Of a stretch of 64,000 nucleotides of DNA, positions 42,505 to 52,010 are shown in pieces. This DNA comes from Candidatus Cloacimonas sp. Its GTDB lineage: Bacteria; Cloacimonadota; Cloacimonadia; Cloacimonadales; Cloacimonadaceae. Made by a program: the position numbers and the translations under genes. Within the stretch, counting starts at the first letter, position 1; each line of letters opens with the position of its first letter. Under the pieces are notes generated by a model. The model made no database searches and was not told where the DNA came from. It saw nothing but the letters and a program-made list of their open reading frames with translations. The DNA lies in NCBI GenBank assembly GCA_023227825.1, contig JALOCJ010000004.1:1-64000 (forward strand), in the 5' to 3' direction.

Positions 42505-44263
42505 CCTGCACCTTCAACATTTGCAATTCCACCAGCTTTTGATATTCAGGCGATTTCTGCAACAGCTCGTTATGCTTACCCCGAGCAGTTATTCTTCCAT
42601 TACTGAAATATAATATTTCATCGGCATCTAAAACGGAAGTAAGACGGTGTGCTACAATCAAAGCAGTTTTGCCGGCTAATAATTTTTCCATTGAGCGTTG
42701 GATTTTTGCCTCGGTCTGAGGGTCTATAGAAGCCGTTGCTTCGTCCATAATAATTATTTCCGCGGCAAAAGCAAGAGCGCGGGCAAAACTAATCAGCTGT
42801 TTTTCACCTTGGGAAATATTTTGTCCCCGTTCTGCCAATTCCGCATTAATTCCTTCGGGCAATTTCCGGATAAATTCATCCAATTGGACAATAGAAATTG
42901 CTTTTTGAACCTTATCTTCGCCAATCTGGTCGTTGTAAACCCGCACATTTTCTAAAATACTGCCAGGAAAAAGATAAACATCCTGCAAAATAAGTCCAAT
43001 CTTTTTTCGCCATTCCCTGAAGTTCATTTCGCTTAAAGGAACACCATCAATTAATATTCTCCCTTTTTCCACAGGATAAAAACCGCACAACAAACTTACA
43101 GTAGTTGTTTTACCGCTGCCGGAAGGACCTACTAAAGCTATTTTCTTCCCTTTGGGAATAGTGAAAGATATATCCTTCAATATCCATTCATTCTCTTTAT
43201 AGGCAAACCAAACATTTTCAAACTTGATTTCCTGTTCAAAAACAGGTAACCCCGTTCCGGTAAAGATATCATCTTCAGTAGGCAGTTCCGTTAATTCCAA
43301 AATCCTTTTCAGAGAAGCAAAGGAACGCTGAATCTGCATCACATTTTCGGAAATTTGCATCAGCGGCCATACCAGCTGATAAATATATTGAATAAATACA
43401 ATCAGAATTCCAACCGTTAGCGTTCCGGCAATAATTTTGGGAGCAGAAACCAGAATCACAATGATGATAAAGACCACATTGATCATAAAACTGAAGATAC
43501 TTTGAGAACTGTATTCAATTATCTGAGTATGAACTTCCACTTTTTTCTTTGCTAAGGATGCCTTTTCCACATCTTTCAGAGCTCTTTTTTCCTGATTTAA
43601 TGCCTGAATCATCTGAATGCCTTGCACATAATCCGTTATTTTAGCAGTAATTACAGCATAGCGTTCCCGAATCAGAAGAAAGAATTTGTTCAAATACTTA
43701 AACAAAAACCAGTAGCCGATTCCACAAAGAATTATCGCCGGCAAAATATAAATCGTTATTTGCCACTGCAGAATGAAAAGAACAACAAAACCACCAATGA
43801 AAAACAATATATTGCCAATTATCGTAATAGACAAATCTGAAAAGAGAACTTTAACCCTTTCACTGTCACTTTCCACACGGGCAATAAGTTCACCCACCGG
43901 CTGTTTATTAAACCAGGAAACAGGTAACTTCAATAAATGACTGAACACATTGCCCTTAAACTTAGTGATAATTTTTATCCCTAAACGGGAAAGCAACAAA
44001 ATCTGCAGATAGGAGAGCACACCCGATAGCATAACTACAGCAATAAAATAGAAGCCATATTGAAACATCTGTGCCATATTCTTTTCCGGAATGCTGTGAT
44101 CTATAATTTGTGCTAAAATAAGAGGATTGAGCAACCGTAAACCGGATGTAATCAGCATTGCAAAAAGTCCAAAGAATAGCAGTCCCAAATCCTTCTTCAC
44201 AAAAGGAAAGAGGAGCTTCAGATAATATGTGAATGTCTGCTTGTTTTCAGCCACTTTTTGCAC
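42497..44263 (-). CDS. ABC exporter half-transporter, consensus Walker B
   Basis: Partner of the next gene, also 588 aa with a six-helix membrane domain and an ATPase domain. Walker A is GPSGSGKTT and Walker B IIIMDEATASID with the catalytic Glu intact. The signature is ISQGEKQL rather than LSGGQ, the variation typical of the partner that completes the degenerate site in heterodimeric exporters. The tRNA-Pro gene lies 40 bases upstream in the same direction. Confidence 0.92.
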   Translation of the reverse strand: MQKVAENKQTFTYYLKLLFPFVKKDLGLLFFGLFAMLITSGLRLLNPLILAQIIDHSIPEKNMAQMFQYGFYFIAVVMLSGVLSYLQILLLSRLGIKIITKFKGNVFSHLLKLPVSWFNKQPVGELIARVESDSERVKVLFSDLSITIIGNILFFIGGFVVLFILQWQITIYILPAIILCGIGYWFLFKYLNKFFLLIRERYAVITAKITDYVQGIQMIQALNQEKRALKDVEKASLAKKKVEVHTQIIEYSSQSIFSFMINVVFIIIVILVSAPKIIAGTLTVGILIVFIQYIYQLVWPLMQISENVMQIQRSFASLKRILELTELPTEDDIFTGTGLPVFEQEIKFENVWFAYKENEWILKDISFTIPKGKKIALVGPSGSGKTTTVSLLCGFYPVEKGRILIDGVPLSEMNFREWRKKIGLILQDVYLFPGSILENVRVYNDQIGEDKVQKAISIVQLDEFIRKLPEGINAELAERGQNISQGEKQLISFARALAFAAEIIIMDEATASIDPQTEAKIQRSMEKLLAGKTALIVAHRLTSVLDADEILYFSNGRITARGKHNELLQKSPEYQKLVELQMLKVQDE

Positions 44264-44303
44264 CTTTTTACTGTTTCTTTTTTGGGGGATTTATTCAAAA
44301 AAA

Positions 44304-44381
44304 TGGTCGGGATGAGAGGATTTGAACCTCCGACTTCTCGGTCCCGAACCGAGCGCGCTAACCGGTCTGCGCTACATCCCG
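44304..44381 (-). tRNA. tRNA-Pro(CGG)
   Basis: A complete cloverleaf on the minus strand: acceptor CGGGATG (44381-44375) pairs with CATCCCG (44314-44308), anticodon arm CTCGG-TTCGGGA-CCGAG with anticodon CGG, T-arm GGAGG-TTCAAAT-CCTCT, discriminator A, and an encoded CCA tail (44306-44304). The false peptide MVGMRGFEPPTSRSRTE seen on the other strand is the familiar antisense reading of such tRNAs. Confidence 0.95.
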
Positions 44382-44488
44382 ATCTTTGTTTTGAACTAAA
44401 CTTGTCAGTGTCTTTTTCTGTCAAGCAAGAACTTTTGCTTCTATGATTAAAAATCCGCCTTGTTTCCTCTATTTTCAATATGCATAAA

Positions 44489-44606
44489 AAAGGTTGAGAA
44501 GGTTGAGAAGGTTTAGAGGGTTGAGATATATTAAAGCCCGTCAGGACGAAACAATTACAGCGACGGGTGCATAAGCACCTCGGAAAAAATGGCTGATAAA
44601 CCCTTT
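44489..44606. repeat. AAGGTTGAGA minisatellite plus GCCCGTC...GACGGG hairpin repeat
   Basis: Three to four 11-bp GGTTGAGAAGG copies (44489-44523) lead into a repeat (44519-44606) in which CCCGTC and GACGGG pair around GAAACAATTACAG and a second hairpin GGTGC-ATAA-GCACC follows. A decayed relative is at 26260-26345. The rest of 44382-45023 is AT-rich with only the 44852 hairpin. Confidence 0.65.
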
Positions 44607-44851
44607 GCCCTTCGCTCTTTAATCTCTGCTACAATCCCATAATTCATTTTTCAAAAGTCATTCCTTAAATTCTATCGTTAATAAACTGGTATTTCACTGC
44701 GACTTTGCGTTGCAGGTATTTTCAATATGGAAATTGTATTATCACGATATTTTCCCTTATCCCGCTGATCTTCAACTGCAGTTTTAGGATTTTACTATAT
44801 ATTTGTTTTTATTACAATCTCTTATCCTTATTTTTCTTTTCTTCCTTAATT

Positions 44852-44920
44852 GCATTACGGACTCATTGCCTACTCATTACGGATGGCATCCGTAATGGGT
44901 GAGCAATGTGTAAGCAATGC
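44852..44920. repeat. Long intergenic hairpin
   Basis: Inner arms 44865-44884 and 44888-44907 pair at 18 of 20 positions around GGC. Outer sequences GCATTACGG and AAGCAATGC extend the symmetry, and CATTACGGA is duplicated within the left arm. It lies about 100 bases before the deacetylase gene. It has no T-run. Confidence 0.75.
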
Positions 44921-45023
44921 TTTCTATCTAGCAAAGTTATTCTTGGATTCCGGATAAAAATGTTCCTTGACAGTTAAGTAATATTCATTAAAAGGAAAAT
45001 AAGAATGTAGCTGGAATGAATAT

Positions 45024-45938
45024 ATGAAGTTAAATACTACTCCCCGAGTGCTTTACTATCACATTGTAGCTGATAAATTCCCGGAAATTTATCCCTATGG
45101 TATTAGTGTCTCCAATTTTTTTAAGCAACTGGGACAACTAAAACGCCGGAGATACAAATTTCGGTCGTTAAGTGAAATTCTGGCAAATCCAAAAAGATTT
45201 AACGATAAAGACCTGGCTCTGAGTTTTGATGATGGTTTTTCAGCTAACTATCCTGTTCTTATATATTTATGTAAAGAATATAATATTAAACCGACTGTGT
45301 TTTTAATTGGTAAATGCGTTGATAATAAAGAAATGGCATGGAATCATAAACTGCTTTTAATGAAACGCTATTGTTCGCTGGCGAAGCTTTCTGCTGAAAT
45401 AAATAAATATGTTCCCGGAGCAACAATATCTACTTTGTTTTCCCGCATTGAAATGTCTGAAAAAGATGAAATTACTGATGCAATCTGGAATGAAGTTATG
45501 CCTTTTTCTCAGAGCAATTATCTCCAAAAACATAAACCTTTTCTTTCGCTTACCCAGATACAGAGTTTACAAAAGGCGGGTGTTGACTTTGGCATTCACA
45601 GCTGGTCTCATCCTGATTTTGGGCGTTTAAATTATTCTGAAGCTTATACCGAGCTTGATTTATGCTTTACCCAAAATGAAGAATTATCTTTATCTTTTAA
45701 GCGTTATTTTGCCTATCCTTATGGACGCCCTGCGCAAAAAGATATAGAAACAAAATTAATTAAAAATTTTCAGCTCTTGGCTACTTTTGGTATCAGCTAT
45801 GGTCTTGGCGATAACAGATTACCCTATACACGCTGGCAGAGGATTAAAATGGACAGCAGCAAATTAGTAAATCGGGAACAGTTTCTGGTTATGCCCTGGT
45901 TACGGTCAATTAAAGCACTCAGGTATAATTTTCAATGA
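45024..45938 (+). CDS. Polysaccharide deacetylase family protein
   Basis: A 304-aa NodB-fold protein. The metal-binding motifs are LSFDDGFSANYP (about 66-77) and HSWSHPDFG (about 192-200), with KPTVFLIG between. A YPYGRP motif is near 232. No signal peptide is evident. The likely role is N-deacetylation of an envelope or exopolysaccharide sugar. A TTGACA lies at 44967-44972 with a plausible TAAAAG 16 bases downstream. It is a single gene. Confidence 0.87.
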   Translation: MKLNTTPRVLYYHIVADKFPEIYPYGISVSNFFKQLGQLKRRRYKFRSLSEILANPKRFNDKDLALSFDDGFSANYPVLIYLCKEYNIKPTVFLIGKCVDNKEMAWNHKLLLMKRYCSLAKLSAEINKYVPGATISTLFSRIEMSEKDEITDAIWNEVMPFSQSNYLQKHKPFLSLTQIQSLQKAGVDFGIHSWSHPDFGRLNYSEAYTELDLCFTQNEELSLSFKRYFAYPYGRPAQKDIETKLIKNFQLLATFGISYGLGDNRLPYTRWQRIKMDSSKLVNREQFLVMPWLRSIKALRYNFQ

Positions 45939-46046
45939 ATCGGGACAAATTTTTTCCATTGACAATTTTTATGAGTATAACCAAAATGTTTTAAGCAGCA
46001 TAAATTTTACACAGTATTTTTGAAAATAAGAAGTTAGAGGTTGTAT

Positions 46047-48398
46047 ATGATTAATATCCCTGTCCTGTGGATTATTGCACCCTTAGGTGCTATTCTAGCT
46101 TTAATTTTTGCAGCAATTTTCTTTCGGCAGGTAAAAAAGCAAGACCCCGGTGATGCTAAAATGCAGGAAATTGCAGGTTATGTTAGGGAAGGTGCTTTTG
46201 CCTATTTAAAGCAACAATACAAAGGCGTAGGTATATTCTTTATTATTGCTTTCATCGTATTTCAAATAATGGCTTGGGGCTTGGGTGTTTTGCACTGGTT
46301 AATCCCCTGGGCTTTTTTAACCGGCGGTTTTTTCAGTGGTTTAGCTGGCTATATCGGTATGAATATGGCTACCCTTGCTTCCAATAGAACTACTCAGGCT
46401 TGTACTAAAGGGCTTAATAAAGGTCTGCGCATTGCCTTTAGAGCTGGTAGTGTAATGGGATTAACGGTGGTTGGTTTAGCTTTAATTGATATTTCTGCTT
46501 GGTTTTTTATCCTTAATCTGCTAAAATTCCCTCTGCATCAAATTACCGTTATAATGCTTTCTTTTGGAATGGGTGCTTCTACACAGGCACTTTTCGCTCG
46601 GTTGGGAGGAGGAATTTTTACTAAAGCTGCAGATGTAGGTGCCGATCTTGTAGGCAAAGTGGAAGCTAATATTCCGGAAGATGACCCCCGTAATCCTGCT
46701 ACCATAGCAGATAATGTTGGTGATAATGTTGGTGATGTTGCAGGTATGGGAGCCGATTTATATGAAAGTTATGCTGGTTCAATTCTGGCTACAGCTGCTT
46801 TAGGAATGAGCGCTGTTACAATGTTAGGTGCACAATATGCAAATATGGCAGTAAATTTTGTTGTAGCTCCAATGATTTTAGCTGGTTTGGGGATTCTCCT
46901 TTCTATTATAGGCATTTTTACTGTCAGCACCAAAGAAAATGCCGGTCCTAAAGAACTGATGTTTGCCTTAAATAAAAGTGTCTATTCCAGCTCTATATTA
47001 ATTGCTATTTGTGCTTTTTTTGTAACCAAAGCTTTGCTTCCGCCTGATTATTATTTTGGTGTATTTATTTCTACTGTAATTGGATTGGCAGCCGGTATAT
47101 TGATTGGTCTTTTTACTGAACTATTCACTTCTCATAGTTACAAACCGACACAGGAAATAGCTAATCAGGCAGATTACGGTCCTGCAACAGTTATCCTTGA
47201 AGGGATGTCTGTAGGAATGCGTTCTACTGCGGCTCCGGTTTTAATAATCGTTATAGGCATTTTATCTGCTTTTATTTGCAGTCACGGTTTTTCCTCTATA
47301 GAAATGGGTTTATACGGAATTGGTTTTGGAGCAGTTGGAATGCTTGCTACTTTAGGTGTAACTTTAGCAATGGATGCTTTTGGACCTATAGCTGATAATG
47401 CGGGTGGAAATGCTCAAATGTGTAATTTGCCTGAAGATGTAAGATTGATGACGGATAACCTGGATTCGGTTGGCAATACTACTGCTGCTACAGGAAAAGG
47501 GTTTGCTATCGGAAGTGCTGCTTTAACTGCTATGGCTTTGCTTGCTGCCTATCTGGAAGAAGTTCGTGGAGCTTTACAATTAGTAGGTAATAAAGCAGGT
47601 AAAGCTGTCTTTTTGCATACTAACTATAATACCAAATTCACTGAAAATATTCCTTTAGCAAAGGCATCAATTGCAGATTTTATTCAATTCTTCCAAATTC
47701 ATATCCTCAATCCCAAGTTTTTACTGGGTGTTTTCATTGGGGCTATGGTTGCCTTTGTATTTTCCTCACTCACTATTAAAGCTGTAGGACGTGCTGCCGG
47801 TAAAATGGTAAAAGAAGTGCGCCGTCAGTTTAGAGAAATTCCAGGAATTATGGAAGGAACAGGAAAACCTGAATATGCCAAATGTATTAAAATTTCCACT
47901 CAGGCAGCTCAGAGAGAAATGCTGATGCCTGCTTTAGTAGGTCTTTTGTCTCCTATTTTTACGGGCTTGATTTTTGGTGTTCCCGGAGTTTTAGGAATTC
48001 TTACCGGAGCTCTTTCTACCGGTTTTGTGTTAGCTGTGATGATGAATAATGCAGGTGGCGCCTGGGATAATGCCAAAAAGTATATAGAGACCGAAAAGAA
48101 AGCTAAAGGCACTGAAATTCATAAAGCCAGTATTGTAGGTGATACAGTTGGTGACCCATTTAAAGATACAGCAGGTCCTTGCATCAATATTCTGGTTAAA
48201 CTGATGAGTATGATTTCTATTGTCTTTTCTGGCTTGATTGTAACCTACTCTCTTAGCGTGGAAAAAATAAATCCCCCTTTCACTACAGTTCATATAGATA
48301 GAAAGATGGAAAACAGGATTTTAATGGTTGATAAAGATTCCTTGAATGTTTATGAAAATTACCCTGCTACTTCTCCTCCAACTACATTAGAGAAATAA
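46047..48398 (+). CDS. hppA: Membrane-bound ion-pumping pyrophosphatase, K+-dependent type
   Basis: Couples PPi hydrolysis to H+ or Na+ export across the inner membrane. It is 783 aa from the ATG at 46047 (AGAGG upstream), with about 16 TM helices. The catalytic loop is DVGADLVGKVEANIPEDDPR followed by NPATIADNVGDNVGD, and the C-terminal NNAGGAWDNAKKYIE and VGDTVGDPFKDTAGP are intact. In GNTTAATGKGFAIGS the Ala and Gly at the diagnostic positions mark the K+-dependent subfamily; the K+-independent form has Lys and Thr. Whether H+ or Na+ is pumped cannot be decided by eye. A polar tail of about 40 residues follows the last TM. Confidence 0.95.
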   Translation: MINIPVLWIIAPLGAILALIFAAIFFRQVKKQDPGDAKMQEIAGYVREGAFAYLKQQYKGVGIFFIIAFIVFQIMAWGLGVLHWLIPWAFLTGGFFSGLAGYIGMNMATLASNRTTQACTKGLNKGLRIAFRAGSVMGLTVVGLALIDISAWFFILNLLKFPLHQITVIMLSFGMGASTQALFARLGGGIFTKAADVGADLVGKVEANIPEDDPRNPATIADNVGDNVGDVAGMGADLYESYAGSILATAALGMSAVTMLGAQYANMAVNFVVAPMILAGLGILLSIIGIFTVSTKENAGPKELMFALNKSVYSSSILIAICAFFVTKALLPPDYYFGVFISTVIGLAAGILIGLFTELFTSHSYKPTQEIANQADYGPATVILEGMSVGMRSTAAPVLIIVIGILSAFICSHGFSSIEMGLYGIGFGAVGMLATLGVTLAMDAFGPIADNAGGNAQMCNLPEDVRLMTDNLDSVGNTTAATGKGFAIGSAALTAMALLAAYLEEVRGALQLVGNKAGKAVFLHTNYNTKFTENIPLAKASIADFIQFFQIHILNPKFLLGVFIGAMVAFVFSSLTIKAVGRAAGKMVKEVRRQFREIPGIMEGTGKPEYAKCIKISTQAAQREMLMPALVGLLSPIFTGLIFGVPGVLGILTGALSTGFVLAVMMNNAGGAWDNAKKYIETEKKAKGTEIHKASIVGDTVGDPFKDTAGPCINILVKLMSMISIVFSGLIVTYSLSVEKINPPFTTVHIDRKMENRILMVDKDSLNVYENYPATSPPTTLEK

Positions 48399-48419
48399 AT
48401 TACAAGTAAGATGCTGTGT

Positions 48420-48560
48420 AGGCAGAGGATGTCGTTCCTCCGGAAGGTTGACCTCCTGGTCAACCCACCTCTTGCGATTTATTTCTTTACCGAAATGCAA
48501 AGCGGTAACGAAAAGACGCGGTTGCAAGTGGAACGACAAGATGTCGTTCCTCCGATACAA
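48420..48560. repeat. Type C element fragments
   Basis: GAGGATGTCGTTCCTCCGG and GGTTGACCTCCTGGTCAACC (48425-48470), then a second GACAAGATGTCGTTCCTCCG (48534-48556). They separate the convergent hppA and gcvT-like genes. No T-run terminator is visible. Confidence 0.65.
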
Positions 48561-48601
48561 AATTTATATTTCGTCATCTCGCTGCTTCAATATCTCACAT
48601 T

Positions 48602-49993
48602 TTATAAGTTTTCTATATTCTTCAAAGGTCTATGCGCTGTAGCTGGTGTAATTCCTTCCAAGGTAACATAGCCCAAAACAGGACTTCCAATTGGATTCCG
48701 CTTTTCATCTTCGCGATAAAATTCAACTGGAATACGAATTGGCTTCCCGTCAATTTCTGCTAACTCTTTTCCTTCTGCATCTTTTTCAAACAAGGGAAAA
48801 TAAAACCAACCCATACCGATGGCAGCAGTTCCCTTTTCTTCATTCACATTTTTTCGCTTGGAACCAATTGCCAAACGCATTTCCAGAGAAACATTCGGGG
48901 AATTTATACTGCTGGTAACAGTTCCCAGGCGTTTGCCTTCTTTATAAATACCCCGGTTTGTTACAATACCTTCAGAAACAAATATATAGAGACGCTTTTG
49001 CACTCCTTCCGCTATTTCTTTAACTAATCCCTCTTTCCCTACAAAGTATTCCTTGTTCATATCTACTGCTGTTTCAAAAAGGGGAGCGTTTACAGGTGTA
49101 TGATAAGGGTCATATTCCTGCCCCATAAGTGGTAAACCGAATGGTCCTGCAGAAATTCTGTTTTCATCCCTGCCACCTAAACCAACTAATAGTCCTCCGA
49201 AGTCCAATGCTTTGGATATAATTATTTTGGCATCTTCTTCGGCAACAGCAACTGGAATATAAAGTTCCCAACCCCATCTATTGGTATACCCTGTTCTGGA
49301 TAAATAGTAATGCTGGCCATTGCGTTCAAACTGGTTAAAAGTAAAGAAATTCATATTCTTTTCGGGATTATACCTGTTTTTCAACACATTTTCGCCATAG
49401 ACCTCTTTTAGCAGTTTGAAGGCAAGCGGACCTTGAACATCTATTTTTAACAATGTATCGGAAATATCTTTTGCCCAAACCTCTTCCCCATCTTTTTTGC
49501 AAGCCATAATTCTGTCTATATCGGCAATATATTCCTTCTTAACTCCTTCAACCTCAATTGTATCTGTAATATCATGACCCGCGTTAATAACCAAAATAAA
49601 ACTTGTCTCAGTAACTCTCATCAGAATCATATCATCTTGCACTCCACCTTGTTCATTTAATAGTAAAGTATATTTACACTGCCCCACTTTCATTTCAGTA
49701 AAGTTACCAGTTAAAGCCCTATTCAAAAGAGCTACCACATCGGCTCCGGAAAAGAGTAATTGTGCCATATGATCAATATTATAAACGGCTACTTTATTGA
49801 TTGCAGAAGCTTCTTCCAACACAGAAGTTAAATAATTTACTGCCATAGAATACTGACCGAAATTACTACGTTTGATGCTTTGCATCGGAACGCCACGAAG
49901 TTTTGATAATAGAGGAAGATACCAATCTTCTTCCAAGTTGTAAAGGGCTGTTTTCCGTTCCTGAACAGGAAACTTAAAACCGAAGCTGTTCAT
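48602..49993 (-). CDS. gcvT: GcvT-family aminomethyltransferase-like protein
   Basis: A 463-aa cytoplasmic protein with the folate-binding GcvT fold. Residues about 50-330 contain NIDHMAQLLFSGADVVALLNR, CKYTLLLNEQGGVQDDMILMR and RTGYTNRWGWELYIP; a C-terminal barrel is at about 350-455. It is longer than the usual T-protein (about 360 aa), and no gcvH or gcvP is nearby. A related tetrahydrofolate-dependent demethylase or dimethylglycine-type enzyme is therefore also possible. The gene stands alone between repeat blocks. Confidence 0.75.
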   Translation of the reverse strand: MNSFGFKFPVQERKTALYNLEEDWYLPLLSKLRGVPMQSIKRSNFGQYSMAVNYLTSVLEEASAINKVAVYNIDHMAQLLFSGADVVALLNRALTGNFTEMKVGQCKYTLLLNEQGGVQDDMILMRVTETSFILVINAGHDITDTIEVEGVKKEYIADIDRIMACKKDGEEVWAKDISDTLLKIDVQGPLAFKLLKEVYGENVLKNRYNPEKNMNFFTFNQFERNGQHYYLSRTGYTNRWGWELYIPVAVAEEDAKIIISKALDFGGLLVGLGGRDENRISAGPFGLPLMGQEYDPYHTPVNAPLFETAVDMNKEYFVGKEGLVKEIAEGVQKRLYIFVSEGIVTNRGIYKEGKRLGTVTSSINSPNVSLEMRLAIGSKRKNVNEEKGTAAIGMGWFYFPLFEKDAEGKELAEIDGKPIRIPVEFYREDEKRNPIGSPVLGYVTLEGITPATAHRPLKNIENL

Positions 49994-50074
49994 CGTTAAA
50001 CTCCTTATGCTATTTCTTTTTATGTCATATTGGAAAAAACAGATATTTTTGTCCAGAATAATCTTGCTGGTCTA

Positions 50075-50158
50075 TGGTTGACCGGGAGGTCAACCTTCCG
50101 GAAAAACGACATCCTTGTCGTTTTGTGGTTGACCGGGAGGTCAACCTTCCGGAAAAAC
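50075..50158. repeat. Two type C elements reaching into the amidohydrolase 3' end
   Basis: Two copies of GGTTGACCGGGAGGTCAACC-TTCCGGAA (about 50078-50110 and 50133-50158) flank an AACGACATCCTTGTCGTT hairpin. The second copy supplies the last codons and stop of the neighbouring minus-strand gene. Confidence 0.8.
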
Positions 50159-51718
50159 AATTTCCCCGTTTAGCATTGTTAATTCACTTTTTGCAGTTAG
50201 CCAAAATGTAGAAGGAAATTTCCGATAGTCCTCAATTACAATCAAGTCCGCTAATTTTCCTGTTTCTATGGAGCCGCGTTCTTTTTCGCTTTTAGAGGAC
50301 TTTGCTGCCCCAATTGTATAGCCCAAAATTGCTTCCATTGCACTTATTGACTGTTCTGGTCTAAATTGAGGTAAAGCAGGATTATTGTCCGGATGCCTTT
50401 CTAGAGCACTATAAATTCCCTGAAAAGGATTAATGGTTTCAATCGGCACATCAGAACCGAAGGCATAAGAAATCCCTTCAGTAATTATACTTTTTATAGA
50501 ATATGCCTGTTCAATAACATCCTTCCAGTGTTTTTCTATCATCAGAACATCATTAGCAATATGAATTGGTTGCAAGGAGGCAAATAGTTCTGCTTTTTTT
50601 AACAAGGGAATATCTTCCTTCCGAATTGCTTGAATATGCTCAATGCGGTTAAATAACATATTAAATTTCCCGCTTGACTTTAGCCGCAACGCACAATCAA
50701 TTACTTGTTTTACACAGCGGTTTCCGATAGCATGAATAGTAGCAGCAAAACCATTTTCAGCAGCGGAAAGCATTGTATTATAGAGCTCTTCATCTGTATA
50801 GCGTAAAATGCCGTTTCCTCCAGCAGGATAATTTTCAAACATAGCAGCTGTTTGTGAACCTAAACTGCCATCTCCGAATAGTTTTAATCCACCCAGTTTA
50901 TAAAATTCATCTCCCTCATAGCTCTTTTTCCCTTCCTGCAACACTTTTTCATAATCCTCAGGGTAAAAATGCCAGCAGAAACGGAATTTTTTACCTCGTT
51001 CTTGAGTTTTCAGCATCAGGTCTCTACTTAAAATGCTTTCCATACTATTAAAACCAACTAACCCCAGCGGATAAATTGACTCCACTGTTTCGGAAATAGC
51101 TTGGATAAACACTTTTTCTTCAGGATAAATTATATATGAGTTTATAAGTTCACCAGCTGTTTCATACAGGACTCCTGTAAGATTACCCTCCTTATCGTGT
51201 TCAATTAAACCACTTTTGGGATTATCTGTATTTTTATTTATTCCAGCTATCTTTAGCGCCAGAGAATTGCATAATTTACTGTGATAATCCTTACTCATCA
51301 AAGCAACGGGAATATCAGGAAAAATGGCATCTAATAAGTTACAAGAAAGCTCTTGAGGATTATTCAAGCAATTACGATTCCAGCCGCCACCTAATATCCA
51401 CAGCGGTTTGTAGGAAAGTTTCTCTCTATAGTTAATAAGATAGTTACATATCTCTTCTATAGTATGGCAACTAGCCAAATTAACCAGGATTCTTCCCTTG
51501 GCATATTCCACAAAATGAGTATGAGCATCAATAAAAGCCGGTAATAGTAAGCGTTTTTTCAGGTCTATAATCTCATAAGAAGATTTTGCCTGTATTTTGC
51601 AATCCTGCAATGTTCCAATACTGGTAATTCTATCTTTCCGAACTAAAACTGATTGCTCTGTAAATTCCTTTTGCTTTGTATTCAGAACAAAGCCATTAGT
51701 AAATATATATTCCTTCAT
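50141..51718 (-). CDS. YtcJ-like amidohydrolase
   Basis: A 525-aa metal-dependent hydrolase of the amidohydrolase-3 (YtcJ/AtzN-like) family. The metal motif DAHTH is at about 64-68, LWILGGGWN and KLFGDGSLGSQTA follow, and the late FGSDVPIETINPFQGIYSA carries the metal-binding Asp. Substrates in this family are amides, imides or carbamates; the specific one is unknown. Its C-terminus VFPEG plus stop is read entirely from a type C repeat element. Confidence 0.88.
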   Translation of the reverse strand: MKEYIFTNGFVLNTKQKEFTEQSVLVRKDRITSIGTLQDCKIQAKSSYEIIDLKKRLLLPAFIDAHTHFVEYAKGRILVNLASCHTIEEICNYLINYREKLSYKPLWILGGGWNRNCLNNPQELSCNLLDAIFPDIPVALMSKDYHSKLCNSLALKIAGINKNTDNPKSGLIEHDKEGNLTGVLYETAGELINSYIIYPEEKVFIQAISETVESIYPLGLVGFNSMESILSRDLMLKTQERGKKFRFCWHFYPEDYEKVLQEGKKSYEGDEFYKLGGLKLFGDGSLGSQTAAMFENYPAGGNGILRYTDEELYNTMLSAAENGFAATIHAIGNRCVKQVIDCALRLKSSGKFNMLFNRIEHIQAIRKEDIPLLKKAELFASLQPIHIANDVLMIEKHWKDVIEQAYSIKSIITEGISYAFGSDVPIETINPFQGIYSALERHPDNNPALPQFRPEQSISAMEAILGYTIGAAKSSKSEKERGSIETGKLADLIVIEDYRKFPSTFWLTAKSELTMLNGEIVFPEG

Positions 51719-52010
51719 TTTCTTATCTCTAATGTAAACCTGCTATTAACAAGTGAACAGGTTAACGAGTCAAAATGTGAAGTGAAAAAGATGTGAAAAT
51801 GAATATGAAAATTTGTAAAATCCATAGTGTCCAATACTGAGAAAATCTCATCTTCTTCACTTTATCTGTAGTTTGAAAACGGGAAATAATTGAGAAGTCA
51901 TTTATTCCTGAAAAGCACTTCTCACTATCATTATTTACCGTTCATTTTCATTTTTTCTCTTTTCTCTTTGTAAAAATATCCCTTAAATTCTGTTCATCCC
52001 AGTTCTGTTA
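51719..52010. other. Gene-free interval
   Basis: An AT-rich stretch containing CTCTTTTCTCTTTGTAAAAA (shared with 2690-2710 and 12515-12538) and an inverted GTTCATCCCAG fragment of the 43-bp repeat near 51985-52000. No gene or clear promoter or terminator is seen. Confidence 0.6.

Noticed and set aside
44258..44446. 62-aa open frame MVGMRGFEPPTSRSRTE
   Set aside because: It is the antisense reading of tRNA-Pro; this peptide is a well-known annotation artefact.
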